Assembly: GCF_003369915.1 (NCBI RefSeq)
Contig: NC_046675.1
Location: forward strand, 12,772,001-12,836,000
Source of the DNA: Drosophila miranda
Taxonomy: Eukaryota > Arthropoda > Insecta > Diptera > Drosophilidae
Reading direction: 5' to 3'
Length of the DNA: 64,000 nt
A program made the position numbers and the translations under genes. Shown in pieces: positions 25,460 through 40,504 of the stretch. The notes beneath the pieces were generated by a model. The model searched no databases and was not told where the DNA came from. It worked only from the letters and a program-made list of their open reading frames with translations. The first letter of the stretch is position 1; each line of letters begins with the position of its first letter.

Positions 25460-28400
25460 ATGAAATATTTCGGCGGCGTCGAAGGGTAAATAATTCCAGC
25501 AATCGTGATACCAAGAGTTATCATTTGCATCTTCCAGACAGTCCTTAGGCGAACACTTCAGTAGCCATGCCCTAGCATAGTGTTTAAAATCGAATATTTA
25601 CCACAAAAAGAATGTGTAAAGATTAGGCCGCCTTAATGAACTTCACCAGCTTCGTTTCGGGTATTCTTTTGCTTCTGGCGATAAACTCTTGTCCATCCAT
25701 AAAAGGCCTCAAGACTGTGGGTATCTCAACGGAGTCCCCCTTCTGGTACGACTCAAGCAGGGCAATCAGCAGACGTGGTATGGCTGTCGCCGTCCCGTTG
25801 ATGGTGTGAGCATGCTGGACTTGTCCATCGCTGGCGCGGCGGTATTTTACAGCCAGCCTCTTAGCCTGATAGTCTGTGCAGTTGCTGCAGCTTGAAATTT
25901 CACCCCACATCTGGCGACCAGGCATCCACGCTTCTATATCGTACTTCTGGTATGCCGGCGCCCCCAACTCACAGGGCGGCATGTCGAGCAGTCGAAAATT
26001 AATGCCCAGCTGCTTGAACAGGTCCACCTCAATGTTCTTGAACTCCTCCAGCTCGGCCTCGGACTGAGCCGGAGTACAGATGGCGAACATCTCCACCTTG
26101 GTAAACTGATGTACCCGGTAAATGCCCTTTTCCTCCTGCAGCCCGGATGTCTCGGCCCGGTAGCAGCGACTCACAGCGGTTACCTTCAGCGGGAGCTCTT
26201 CCTCTGGCAGCACCTTATTGGCAAAGAATCCGGCAAGTGCCATTTCCGATGTCCCGGAGAGACATTCGCCAGTGTCCAACTTGTAGACCTGGGTGCGTTC
26301 ACCTTCGGTGCGCATTCCACACGACTCAATGACCTCCTTGGGCAGTATGTCCGGCACAGAGATTAGCTTGAAGCCATGCTTTGTGACCGACTGCAGGGCA
26401 TACTGTATTATGGCCTGCTCCAACGTGGCCAAGTGTCCCGTCAAGTAGTAGCTCTTGTGACCCGTATAGTTTCCCAGGTGATCCATGCGATACAGGTTTA
26501 GAGCACGAGCCAACTCCGAAAACTCCTTGGGCTTGAGAGGCATCTCCCGCTGTACGTGCTGAGCCAGCTCCCGCGGCTGATCCCCGTAGTCCAGCAGACG
26601 CGGATGTGTGGCATTGGGCAACTGCCCCAGCTCCTCCTCCAACTGTTGCTCAACGCTCCGATCTCCGCGCACAGAGGCTTCGATCAGCTTGCGGATGAGG
26701 GGCACGTTGTTTCTGTGATGGCGCAGCTCCACATTCCTTTCCAGCTCATCCAGTTGGGCACTGGTTAGAGCCGGTTGCCCTCCCGCTGAGGGATCATGTG
26801 CTTGAACTGTTGTTGTTTTTGACGATCTTTGGCGGCGTAGCAGCAGCAGCAGTTTCTGTGCGTTTGTCAGCAATTTCATTTTGATTAATTAAACTGTTTA
26901 TTGCACGACATTCATGTAAGCTCGGGGGAGCGCGGGGGCCACCGTAAATTGAATAGTTAACTTGAAATGGTTTTCGCAACACAAATTGATAAATAATTTC
27001 ACCCGAGCCCCGGCTGTTTGGTAATAACTAAATCGGGTTGGCAGCCCCACACAAGGCCATGGCAGCGCTGCCAGACTATCTGACCCTATTACGTCACACC
27101 ACTACGTAACACACATTTGAATGGAAAGCGGCTGTTTTATGACGAAAATAAATTAGAATGCTTGTTAGTATTAGCTAGATCGTAGATAGCAATAACATCA
27201 GCTATCCTGCTATCCAACCCATACACACACTGTGTTTACTTCAATTGAGCGCATTAAGCCCATGTGCATTTTCGCAGTCGCGTTATCTCTGTTGCACTCC
27301 TCACTGCCCTGTATGATAAAGTAACGGTAACTGTGGGCCCCTATTACTCAGAACTATTTCATGCTTATCTCTATTTGGAGACAGACCCGGCTTTCTTTCC
27401 ATTTTCCCGCATCTAAGAATAGTTTAATTGGGAGATCTCTGTATGGGTTCCGCGTTTGTCAATCTAATTTGTGCGTGTGCGACACGTTTCTTAAATGAAT
27501 TCATTTATCAATTGACAGTTCAATTCCAATTTGCAGTCGCTGGCTCTTTTAATTTAATTTGATTTAACCGGCATATTGTTCGCCGGTCACGACCCTTGAG
27601 AAAGCCACGACACGACACCTATTGTGTAAGAATAAGTGTGCTTCCGGATGGAGAGGGAAACGGGAATGGTAGATGTTGCATATCAGGTCAGGTTTAATGA
27701 CTCCCATTGCTCTGTCCTGTCTATTGCAGCGGAGCAACGCACTCCAGGCTGGTCATCTGCGATGAAAGCGGCCAGTCTGTGGGGTCTACCAGTGGCCTGG
27801 GCACCAACCACTGGGGTATTGGCATTCCGGAGTGTGCGCGACGCATTGCCGACATGGTTGAGCGGGCAAAGGAGGAGGCCAACATATCGAAAGAGACTCG
27901 GCTAACCAGTTTGGGCCTCAGCCTGAGTGGCTGCGAGCAAGTAAGTTCTCTCTCCCAAGAGGCAAGTGCATTCTTTCATGAGTCCTTCTTGACAGGAAGC
28001 CACCAATCGAGAGCTGGAGCAGGAACTGCGCACCACATTCCCCAACCTGGCCGACAGCTATGCTGTTTCCAGCGATACCATGGGCAGCATGTTCACCGCC
28101 TCCTCCATCGGCGGCATAGTGCTCATCTCGGGCACGGGCTCCAATTGCCTGCTGCGCAACCCTGACGGTTCCACGTTCAACTGCGGCGGATGGGGCAACT
28201 TCCTTGGAGACGAGGGCAGCGGTGAGTGTAATCCACTATCAGCTAATGGATTGTGTCTGTTTATTCGATGTCAATGCTCAGATTATACGCATCAACTGCG
28301 ATTAGGATTGTCTGACGATAGCAGCGTTGATTGCCACTAACTCAGTGGCACAGTGTTGTTGTTTTCGACTTTGATCATAATCATTCGACCCCCAATTTGT

Positions 28401-29016
28401 GTCATTCCCAGCCTGGTACATATCCTATCGCGCCCTTAAGGTTGTCTTTGATGACATGGATAGCTTCGAGAAGGCCCCGGCTTCTATAACCAAAACCTGG
28501 GCCCTGATCAAGGAGCACTTCAGTATTGAGACCCGCTACGACATGCTGCCCCATTGCTATGCCAAGTTTGATAAGCCCTTCTTTGCCAACCTGTGCAAGA
28601 AACTGGCCCAAAATGCCGAGGACGGAGACGAACTGGCGTTGATACTCTTCCGCGAGGCTGGCGTCCATCTGGCCCGCATGATCACGGCATTGTTGCCCAA
28701 TGTGCACAAGGATCTGGTCCAGACGGGCGAGCTGAACGTGGTGTGCGTTGGTTCGGTGTGGTCCAGCTGGAACCTGTTCCAAGGGGCCTTTACCAAAGAG
28801 CTGTCCAAGCAGAGCATCAAGTTTAATCTCAAGCTGGTGCGCATCACCAAGAGCAGCGCCTACGGTGCCTGTTACCTGGGTGCGGACAGTGCCGCCTTTA
28901 ACCTGCCGCGCAAATATTCCGACAACTTTACAGTATTGCACACCATATCGAAGGGCGGCAAAGCCCCGACGGGGAATGGCGTGGCCACTAAGTGTTGCAA
29001 GTGCCAAGAAAAGTGA
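25460..29016 (+). CDS. Nagk: N-acetyl-D-glucosamine kinase
   Basis: Four coding exons: 25460-25485, 27730-27940, 27996-28221 and 28412-29016. They sum to 355 residues, close to human NAGK (344). The first exon codes only MKYFGGVEG and is joined over a 2.2 kb intron. Family hallmarks follow: GGATHSRLV (phosphate-binding loop), LGTNHWGIG (substrate loop), [36 protein letters not shown] and CVGSVWSSW. The enzyme phosphorylates GlcNAc in the cytosol for salvage into UDP-GlcNAc; that is family knowledge. Intron 2 is only 55 bp. The large first intron contains the SerRS-m gene on the other strand. The C-terminus ends in a Cys-Lys stretch (CCKCQEK). Its 3' end converges with Sra-1. Confidence 0.95.
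25623..26879 (-). CDS. SerRS-m: Mitochondrial seryl-tRNA synthetase
   Basis: A single exon of 418 residues, nested antisense in the first intron of Nagk. The N-terminus is basic and Leu-rich ([18 protein letters not shown]), as expected for a mitochondrial import signal. The class II core follows: GTSEMAL near residue 209, motif 2 RCYRAETSG at 238-246, the HQFTKVEMF strand at 257-265, and motif 3 NGTATAIPR at 361-369. Motif 3 keeps its arginine, so an active enzyme is likely. This separates it from the inactive SLIMP paralogue. It charges mitochondrial tRNA-Ser. An upstream stretch near 27,060 (GGCAGCGCTGCCA) may belong to its promoter. Confidence 0.93.
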   Translation of the reverse strand: MKLLTNAQKLLLLLRRQRSSKTTTVQAHDPSAGGQPALTSAQLDELERNVELRHHRNNVPLIRKLIEASVRGDRSVEQQLEEELGQLPNATHPRLLDYGDQPRELAQHVQREMPLKPKEFSELARALNLYRMDHLGNYTGHKSYYLTGHLATLEQAIIQYALQSVTKHGFKLISVPDILPKEVIESCGMRTEGERTQVYKLDTGECLSGTSEMALAGFFANKVLPEEELPLKVTAVSRCYRAETSGLQEEKGIYRVHQFTKVEMFAICTPAQSEAELEEFKNIEVDLFKQLGINFRLLDMPPCELGAPAYQKYDIEAWMPGRQMWGEISSCSNCTDYQAKRLAVKYRRASDGQVQHAHTINGTATAIPRLLIALLESYQKGDSVEIPTVLRPFMDGQEFIARSKRIPETKLVKFIKAA

Positions 29017-29797
29017 ACCAGGACATTAATTCATTCCTAAATACATACAAAATTCCATGCGTAAGTGTAAGAGTCGTTTTGTTTTGGGGTTTGTTAGAAA
29101 TACGTATGAAAATTTTATTCGATAAAGTTCATTGTATTAAGAGTGTGCTTCGTGTGTCTGTGTGTAAATGTTGGCTGTCCACATCTTCCATTTTATAAGT
29201 ATAGTACGAGTATGTATTGTTTTCTGTTCATTCGCTGCATCTATATCTGTAATACTTTCGATTTTATTTAAAGCCAATTCGTTCTTGTTTTTATTTTGCG
29301 CCGTGCTGTCTGTCAATTCTTTGGCTAATTTGATTCTCAAATCGTGGAGCAAAAGCAAATTAAGAATGTTAAGAATGTTTTTCTATTGGTATGCCAAAAC
29401 ATAATATCTTAGGGTTCGTTCTTACAGTAGAGTATTTGGGATAACATACGAGTAGATTAAATAGAACGCCATAGCATGGGGGGAATCAATATTATATCTA
29501 GTAAATATATAATTGCTTGCATAATACATTTGACATACTGTACGAAATACCATACCAGAAAACATGTTCAATAATAAAATCGAATTCAATCAAGAATCAA
29601 ATCCACGCGAACATTTTTGTCATGATGCATAGAGGGGTTCAGCGCATGGCCAAGGGCTCTTTTGGCTCTTTTGGTTTCTACGCGGCTATCATCACCTCGA
29701 TTGCGACTTTTGCGCTTCCCGACGGGCATATAAACTGTGATTAAGTATAACTTATATTCATACGATTGGCTTAAATGCATCTTCGGCTGTGAGGGCC
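29017..29797. other. Convergent 3' ends of Nagk and Sra-1
   Basis: AT-rich DNA between two tail-to-tail genes, presumably both 3' UTRs. No coding segment could be supported. Confidence 0.5.
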
Positions 29798-34213
<4,416 letters not shown>

Positions 34214-34424
34214 CTAACGACTTGACTTGATTAAATTAAAAGTTAATAAGGCGGGGCACCAATGCCCGACTAAGATTTTTTTTTCGTCTGTCGTTGCCAC
34301 AAATACACAAACACAGTTTTTGCCATTCACCTAGCAGCGTTACATTATGGGTATCTCCCATTCTTATCAGGTGGCAGCACCACGAGGATAAATACCACCA
34401 CCAAATAAAAATACACTTTTTTTA

Positions 34425-34910
34425 TTAAACATGTTGTTGACCTTTTTTGTTTAAACCTTATTTTAGACCAAAAACAATAAAAGCAAGTATTTAGAATAGG
34501 CCAGTCAAGTAGAAAATTGATTCACTAATCGGATGGGCCAGACTCATGTGCCGTGAAATCGAGCAGCATTGTTCCACAACGTTACGCGGATTGAGCAACA
34601 TTTTGCATACCCTGGGAAATGGATATTATAGAACTGAGAGAATGTTTGTCATCTAATGCACCAATAAAGGCCAAAACTAGTCAGTCTCTGTTATAAAGGT
34701 ATTTCAACAATATTTTTAAGTTTTTGGTCTTCTTACAGAAACTAAGAATGGGTATCGGGATCGAGATATATTTACAAGACCCTAATCATATGCATTAATA
34801 TGTCCAAAACATAACAATCTGAGATCATTTCTATATTAATTACGTTTTAAAACAGCTTGGAAAAACAGTTTCTTCTTATATTTCAACGAAATAGGGTATA
34901 TGTACATATG
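34425..34910 (+). repeat. Dispersed repeat family, left flank of arr fragment 2 (copy R3)
   Basis: It begins GTTGACCTTTTTTGTTTAAA, then shows AAAAGCAAGTATTTAGAATA, CCAGTCAAGTAGAAAATTG and CACTAATCGGAT. A second module follows at 34,680-34,900 (GTATCGGGAT, ATATGTCCAAAACATA, TTAATTACGTTTTAAAA, AACGAAATAGGGTATA). That module recurs at 37,390-37,575 and 38,630-38,820. Confidence 0.75.
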
Positions 34911-34954
34911 CCCAAGCCACGGTTGACGTGACATTTCATACTCACTTACGTTGC

Positions 34955-35365
34955 CACTGTTTTTTTGTTGACCTTTTTTGTTTAAACCTTGCTGCAGTCA
35001 AAATACAATAAATGGGAGTACTTAAAAGTAACTAATCTTGTAGAAAATTTATTCGTTAAAAGCCAAAAATTATGTGGGTAGAGCTGATGGTTTCAGTTAG
35101 GCAGCATTATTCAACGGAATAAAGAAATTGAGCAATTGGAACGATTTTTCTCTTACGTTTTATTACGTTTCATTTGTTTGACCTTTTTCGCTAAAACCTT
35201 TTTTACGCAAAATGCAATAAAAGCAAGTATTTAGAATAAGCCAGTTAAGTAGAAAAATGATTCATCAATCGTATAAAACTATGTGGGCATGGCTAAATTT
35301 TCTATATAGCTAGTAATATTCGACGGAATAAAGAATTGAGCAATTGGAACGATACTCATTTGTTT
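34955..35365 (+). repeat. Dispersed repeat family, two tandem modules (copy R4)
   Basis: Two head-to-tail versions of the GTTTAAACCTT...CAATAAA...GGATAAAATTATGTG...TATTCAACGGAATA module, at about 34,970-35,150 and 35,175-35,350. The second ends about 55 bp before the arr-like sequence begins. Confidence 0.75.
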
Positions 35366-35419
35366 ATGCTACTGTTGTATGAGCAAAAGTGCCTTGTGCA
35401 TCTGCCAACAGTGGCTTCA

Positions 35420-37205
35420 AATGACAATAAGTCCTGATGTCACAGGGCACTCCCCAAAAACAACCGCTGTTCCACGGCTATTCCGTGCTTTCCACCTTCT
35501 TCGCATTTACAGTTAAAGTCGAGCCACAGAGTCTGCAGTTGCGATGCCAAAACGACAAGCGGCGCCCTTTGGCGCAGTTTTGGCCCACTACTCCGCACTG
35601 CCTCAGCCCCCAGACCACCCCGGAGGTGCTCTACACGGACTGTTCATCAACAAGTAAGTGGCACAAGAGCAAATCGGGCAAAACATATCAAATCATCGCT
35701 GAAACTGGCCTGGAAACTGGGACCCACACTGGCTACCGGCCACACCATCGACCTAAAGCAAGCCGATCAGTCAATGTGGTGCCTGGTTTCGGTGGAGCCG
35801 GCGCTGCCCTGGCCAATCACGCAGATGTCGCAAAGACGTGCCTGCATCCCCCCAACTATGACAGACTGCCCGAACGTACCCCTGCCGGTGTCCAGCAAGA
35901 ATATCCGTGCCCAGGTATAGCTCTCTCTCCTATTCAGTTGTGTTCTAAAACGTTGCCTTTTTTAGCTTCCTGGGCGAACTCGCAGAAGCCTCGCAACATT
36001 GCTGTGCATGCCTTGAAGGCGAGGCGTCTGCTCTTCTCGACAGATTTCGGCAGCCATCAGACCATCATTCGGGCCCGAGTCGATGGCAATGAGGGTGTGG
36101 AGCTGGAAGGAGTCACGGCGCTGGCCCTGGACCAACAGTCCGAAGAAGTTATAGACATCAATGGAAAGAACAAGTAAGCAACCATATTGACACCTCTGGA
36201 CACGTGTAATCTCCTGTTCCCTCTCTACAGAAAAACCATTGCTTCCATGCATATCCCGCAGGTGAACAACATTGCCACCTAGGGGGATTTGTGTACTGGC
36301 TGGACAACAAGACCGGACTGGAGAGGATCACTGTCAACGGAGAGCGTTGTTCCGTGGAGATGCATCGTCTGTCGCAGTTCACCGACATCCGGGCCGTGTG
36401 GATGTTTCCACAACTGCATAGCCAGCGGGGTGACACGCAGTACTCACGACGTTTGCTCGTGCCCCAAGCATCTGATGCTACTGGAGGACAAGGAGAACTA
36501 CAGCGTGTATCCGGCCAGATCATTTTAAGTGGCGGGAGTAGTGACATGAGCAACGACTGTACACCGCCTTCTGGCGCTGTGACGAAAGGACTGCCCGGCG
36601 AATTCAGCTGACAGTCAGCCGAGGGCAGCGACAAGGCACTGATCTGCGACGGTACCACCTGTGACAACTGTGAAATGTCCACGATGAGGCCGACTGCTGC
36701 AAGCGGCCAGGAGACCTTGCCATCAACAAAGTGATTGGAAAGGCACGATATCTGCCCAATTCTTAAACTTACAATATCCTACTCCACCTTCCCACAGCTT
36801 TGCATCGGCCGCCCTGCTCTGCGATGGCTGGCAGGACTGCGCCGGTGGTTCAGACGATTTGTTCGGCGCATGACCTTGCCTCTGATATTCTTGCGCTCCG
36901 GCAAGAGCCGCACCGAGCCAATGTATCGAGCTCTAATGGCTTCATCGAAGAAGTCAAATAAAGCTGTGAGCATAGCCAAAAATAATTGAAAATCACTGCA
37001 TACTTATATTCTCCTCGCAGGAAAGCACGCCGTCAAGCACTCCCTTTTAAAGACCTTAAAAATGCAACAGAGAACCTTCCGGATATTGCATTTGAGGTGC
37101 AACGCGAAGAAGCTGCGGATGAAGATGGAGCGAAAAGACTCTGGACAAGTGTGCTTGGTTACCACTACCACAATGCCTTCTATAAGGAAAAATGTGTAGT
37201 TGGCG
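35420..37205 (+). pseudogene. arr: Broken arrow (LRP5/6) fragment 2: EGF, YWTD propeller, LDLa repeats, tail
   Basis: Frame-broken but clearly LRP5/6-like, in gene order. An EGF-like piece (VCSCDAKTTSG) comes first. A propeller part follows (NSQKPRNIAVHALKARRLLF, GVTALALDQQSEEVIDING, GFVYWLDNKTGLERITVNGE), then the second EGF (DVCSCPKHLMLLEDKENY). LDLa pieces come next (DEADCCKRPGDLAIN, AALLCDGWQDCAGGSDD), then a tail with ESTPSSTPF. Four short introns remain at matching places (about 35915-35965, 36174-36230, 36731-36797, 36966-37020), all with GT/AG ends. In-frame stops and frame changes are scattered, including one before GGFVYWL. Retained introns show a DNA-level copy, not a retrocopy. 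A 246-codon open frame at 35437-36177 reads across the first intron and is not a gene. Confidence 0.85.
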
Positions 37206-37227
37206 TGTATTAACATGTAAAGAAATG

Positions 37228-38285
37228 AATTAAGTGGAAATTGTTTTGGCCTAAACCTTATTTTATGGGCAATACGATAAAGATGAGAACTTAAACTTAG
37301 TCAGTCCTTTAGGAAATTGATGAAATAATCGAATGAAATTTTGAGTTCAGAGCTCAGCTAGCTAGGAAAATTCAACGGAATATCAAACTTGTCAGTATCT
37401 GTTTAAAAGGTACTTCAGAGACCAAGAATTTATATCGGGATCAGGCTATATGTACAGAAAAATAATCAAATGCATAAATATGTCTAAAGCATATCAATCT
37501 GAGAACATGTATTTATTAATTACGTTTTAAAAACAGTTTGAACAATATCTTCATATTAAATTAACGAAATAGGGTACACGAAGGCCTATACACGCATCAT
37601 GTCTTCAAATACCAGCAACATTGGGCTGTTTTATTTGTTGAACTATTTTGTTTAAGCCTTGTTTTGGTCAAAATACAATGAAAGCAAGGACTAAAAACTA
37701 GCCAATCTTGTAGAAAATGTATTCATTTAACGGCTTAACATTATGTGGGCAGAACTAACGGTTTTAGTTAGCCAGCATTATTCAACGGAGTCTCTAAATT
37801 GAGTATTAAATTGACTATCCTTTGGTTCTATTGTTTTTACCTATTTCGCTAAAACCTTTTTTTGTTTGACATATTTCGATAAAACCTTTTTTTAGGCAAG
37901 ATCCAATAAAAGCAAGTGTTTAAAATAAACCAGTCAATCAGAAAATAGATTCACTAATCGGATACAATTATGTGGGCATGGCTGAAAGTTCTATCTAGCT
38001 AATAATATTCGATGGAATATCAAAATTGAGCAATATGGTTACCAATCCTTGACAGAGGTCGATTAACCTATAAGCCAAGGGGAAATTTCAATTTTCCACC
38101 GAAATTAATAAAAATTTAAATATTTTAACGCAGTTCAGGTGAAAGTTAGCGTAGTTATTTTTAAGTTCAGATGAAAGATTGCATGAATCTTCAAGATGAA
38201 TTTACAATCGTTAATATTTTCCGCCATATACCTCAAGTAGTTGAACTATTTAAATAGAGGGGGCTTAAGTGGACTAAGTTCGGTT
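37228..38285 (+). repeat. Dispersed repeat family cluster, right flank of arr fragment 2 (copy R5)
   Basis: Three or more modules in tandem (starts near 37,232, 37,640 and 37,860), each with GTTTA/ATAAAACCTT, CAATAAAAGCAAG, CCAGTC and GTGGGCATGGCT landmarks. The last runs on into the long form, as in copy R2 (ATGAATCTTCAAGATGAAT start, GAGGGGGCTTAAGTGG tail). Confidence 0.75.
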
Positions 38286-38324
38286 TTTCATCATTCGAGA
38301 CGCTATATTGTTGTTGAGGAATCA

Positions 38325-38925
38325 AAATGGAGGCAATAGCAAAGTCAAGTATTTAAAATAAGCCAGTCAAGTAGAAAATAGATTCATTAATTGGATGAAA
38401 TTATGTGGGCATGGCTAAACATTCTATATAGCTAGTAATATTCCACGGAAGATCAAAAACAGGGAATATGAATAATTCGTCGGTATATTTTGAAAATGAG
38501 ACCGTATATTTCAGTATTAATTTGAATCGGGTATTGAATCGGTAATAGCCGCTTGACACCAACCCTACGGAAGAGGATATTATAGAGAGGAGAACATTTT
38601 TGTCATCCCAGGCTCTCATATATGCAGAAACTTGTCATTATCTGTTTAAAGGGTATTTCAGAGACCAAGAATTGGTATCGGGATCAGGATATATGTACAG
38701 AAAACCAATCAAATGCATGAATATGTCTAAAACATATCAATCTGAGAACATTTATTTATTAATTACGTTTTAAAAAACAGTCTAAACAATATTTTCATAT
38801 TAAATTAACGAAATATGCTATACAAATGAGCATACTCCGTTTGACAAGGATAATTCGTCAGTATATTTACGGTATATTTTTGAAATGAGACGGTATATTT
38901 CTGAGGGTCAGACGGTATATTTAAA
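38325..38925 (+). repeat. Dispersed repeat family, final copy with GGTATATTT array (copy R6)
   Basis: It opens with AGTCAAGTATTTAAAATAAG and GGGCATGGCT landmarks, followed by the second module (38,630-38,820). It then runs into GGTATATTT units at 38871, 38892 and 38914, which abut the FK506-bp1 promoter motif. Confidence 0.65.
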
Positions 38926-38929
38926 TCTG

Positions 38930-38940
38930 TGGTCACACTG
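38930..38940 (+). promoter_or_regulatory. Ohler motif 1 (M1BP site) of the FK506-bp1 promoter
   Basis: TGGTCACACTG matches the fly core promoter motif 1 consensus (YGGTCACACTR). It lies 90 bp before the FK506-bp1 ATG and just after three GGTATATTT units. Motif 1 is known at constitutive TATA-less promoters. Confidence 0.7.
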
Positions 38941-39029
38941 TATACTGCCCGCGTCAGTGGCTTCTCTTGTAAAATAGTTTCTTGACATTTAAGTTGTACT
39001 CCAGCAGAAAAAAGTAAAAAAAATTCAAT

Positions 39030-40349
39030 ATGTCGATGTTTTGGGGTAAGTTGGACCTTTTTAATGATTTTAATGATTTGTATCCATGGCCATGGTGGTC
39101 ACGCATGGGCGCATGGGCATCGCAGCTGACGCTGTTGCACCGGCCACGTGCTTGAGACACGCCGGCAGCGTGGAACGCCACCATTTTAGAGACGAAATGT
39201 GTAACATCTTATATCTTTTGATGCATTAGGATTGGTAATGAAGCCTAACCGCAAGTACACCCAGACGATTGTAAAGTCGTTCCATATTTCGGGTGTTGCT
39301 CTCGATAAGGGAGAGGAGGCCAAGTTGTATTTGACAGCCGAAAAGCAAAAGTATGTGGTCGCCACAGTCCGCAAAGATACTCCACAAGTCCCGCTGGACT
39401 TGAACTTTAGCAAGGGCGACCGAATCATATTCCAAACCACAGGTAAGCTGATTTTATGATTAATAGGGTGCACCCACAGGCATCCATAAAGCTTACATAT
39501 AGAGGATTACATATTAATCGGTATTAAAAATTTTCTTCTAACATCGCAGGCGACGCCACTGTTTCATTGCTGGGCTACTTGCATGACATTGATTCGGAAG
39601 ATGAGGACGACGAGGAGTTTAACTTGAAGACTTTATTGAAGGGCAAGGCCGAAAAGAATGGCCAGGAGGATAAAGACGAAGATGACGACGAGGAAGAAGA
39701 TGAAGACGATGAAGACATTGAGGACAGTCAGATTATCGAAGAGTACGAGTCCTTGCTCGAAAATGGCGAAGAAGAAGATGATGAGGAGGACAACGAAGAT
39801 GAGAGTGAGGAAGAGGATGATTCTGAGGAGGAGGACGAGCAGCCCAAAGCCAAGGTTGCCAAGATAGCATCCAAAGGTAATGAGAAAGCTGGAAAAGATC
39901 AGAACGGTGTAGCCAAAAACAAGCCGGAGAAGCAGGCGAAGAAGGAAAAACCCGAGTCCAAGAAGGAGCAGCCGAAGGCAAAGGAGCAGGAGAAAAAGCC
40001 TGCCGGCGGCGAGCGCACCATCACGGGCGGTGTGAAAATTTTGGACCTGACCACTGGAAAAGGGCCACAGGCCCAGAAGGGAAAACGTGCCACCGTATAC
40101 TACATCGGTCGTCTCCAGAGCAACAACAAGACCTTTGACAGCATGCTACAGGGCAAGGGATTCCGCTTCCGCCTGGGAGGCGGTGAAGTCATTAAGGGCT
40201 GGGACACTGGCGTCATTGGCATGAAGGTTGGCGGCAAGCGTCGCATCACGTGCCCCCCGCACATGGCCTACGGTTCCCGTGGAGCTCCTCCAAATATTCC
40301 AGGCAACTCGACACTTGTCTTCGATGTGGAGTTGAAGGGAGTGAACTAA
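39030..40349 (+). CDS. FK506-bp1: FKBP39, nuclear FK506-binding peptidyl-prolyl isomerase
   Basis: Three exons: 39030-39045, 39230-39442 and 39550-40349, giving 342 residues. The start MSMFWGLVMKPNRKYTQTI is characteristic of FKBP39. Domains in order: a nucleoplasmin-like N-terminal fold (about 1-95, ending GDATVSLLGYLHDID), two long acidic tracts (about 110-195, DEDDDEEEDEDDEDIED and others), a basic Lys/Pro-rich linker, and a C-terminal FKBP domain (about 238-342). The FKBP domain keeps VYYIGRLQSNNKTFDS, GGGEVIKGWDTGV, MKVGGKRRITCPPHMAYG and STLVFDVELK. It is a histone-chaperone-like PPIase of the nucleus/nucleolus and a known autophagy regulator in fly (family knowledge). Its 3' end converges with mRpL9, 155 bp away. 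Confidence 0.96.
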
Positions 40350-40497
40350 AAATAAACATCATATAGACTCTGTAATGTAGCATTTAAGGTAGTATTCCAC
40401 ATCGTACAACTTTTGAGCAACAATTCATGAAATGTTAAAATAAATATTCTTTGTTTTTCACGCTGTTCATAAATAAAACAGTTTTGTAACATACATT

Positions 40498-40503
40498 TTT
40501 ATT
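40498..40503 (-). terminator. Polyadenylation signal of mRpL9
   Basis: AATAAA on the minus strand begins 1 bp after the mRpL9 stop codon, so its 3' UTR is probably very short. AATAAA on the plus strand directly follows the FK506-bp1 stop (about 40351). Confidence 0.5.
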
Positions 40504-40504
40504 G

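Noticed and set aside
28402-29007. 201-codon minus-strand frame opposite the last Nagk exon
   Set aside because: Antisense shadow; no recognisable domain, and the plus strand is clearly coding.
35437-36177. 246-codon frame in arr fragment 2 as a functional gene
   Set aside because: It reads straight through an intron remnant and switches between homologous and non-homologous frames; the rest of the locus is broken.
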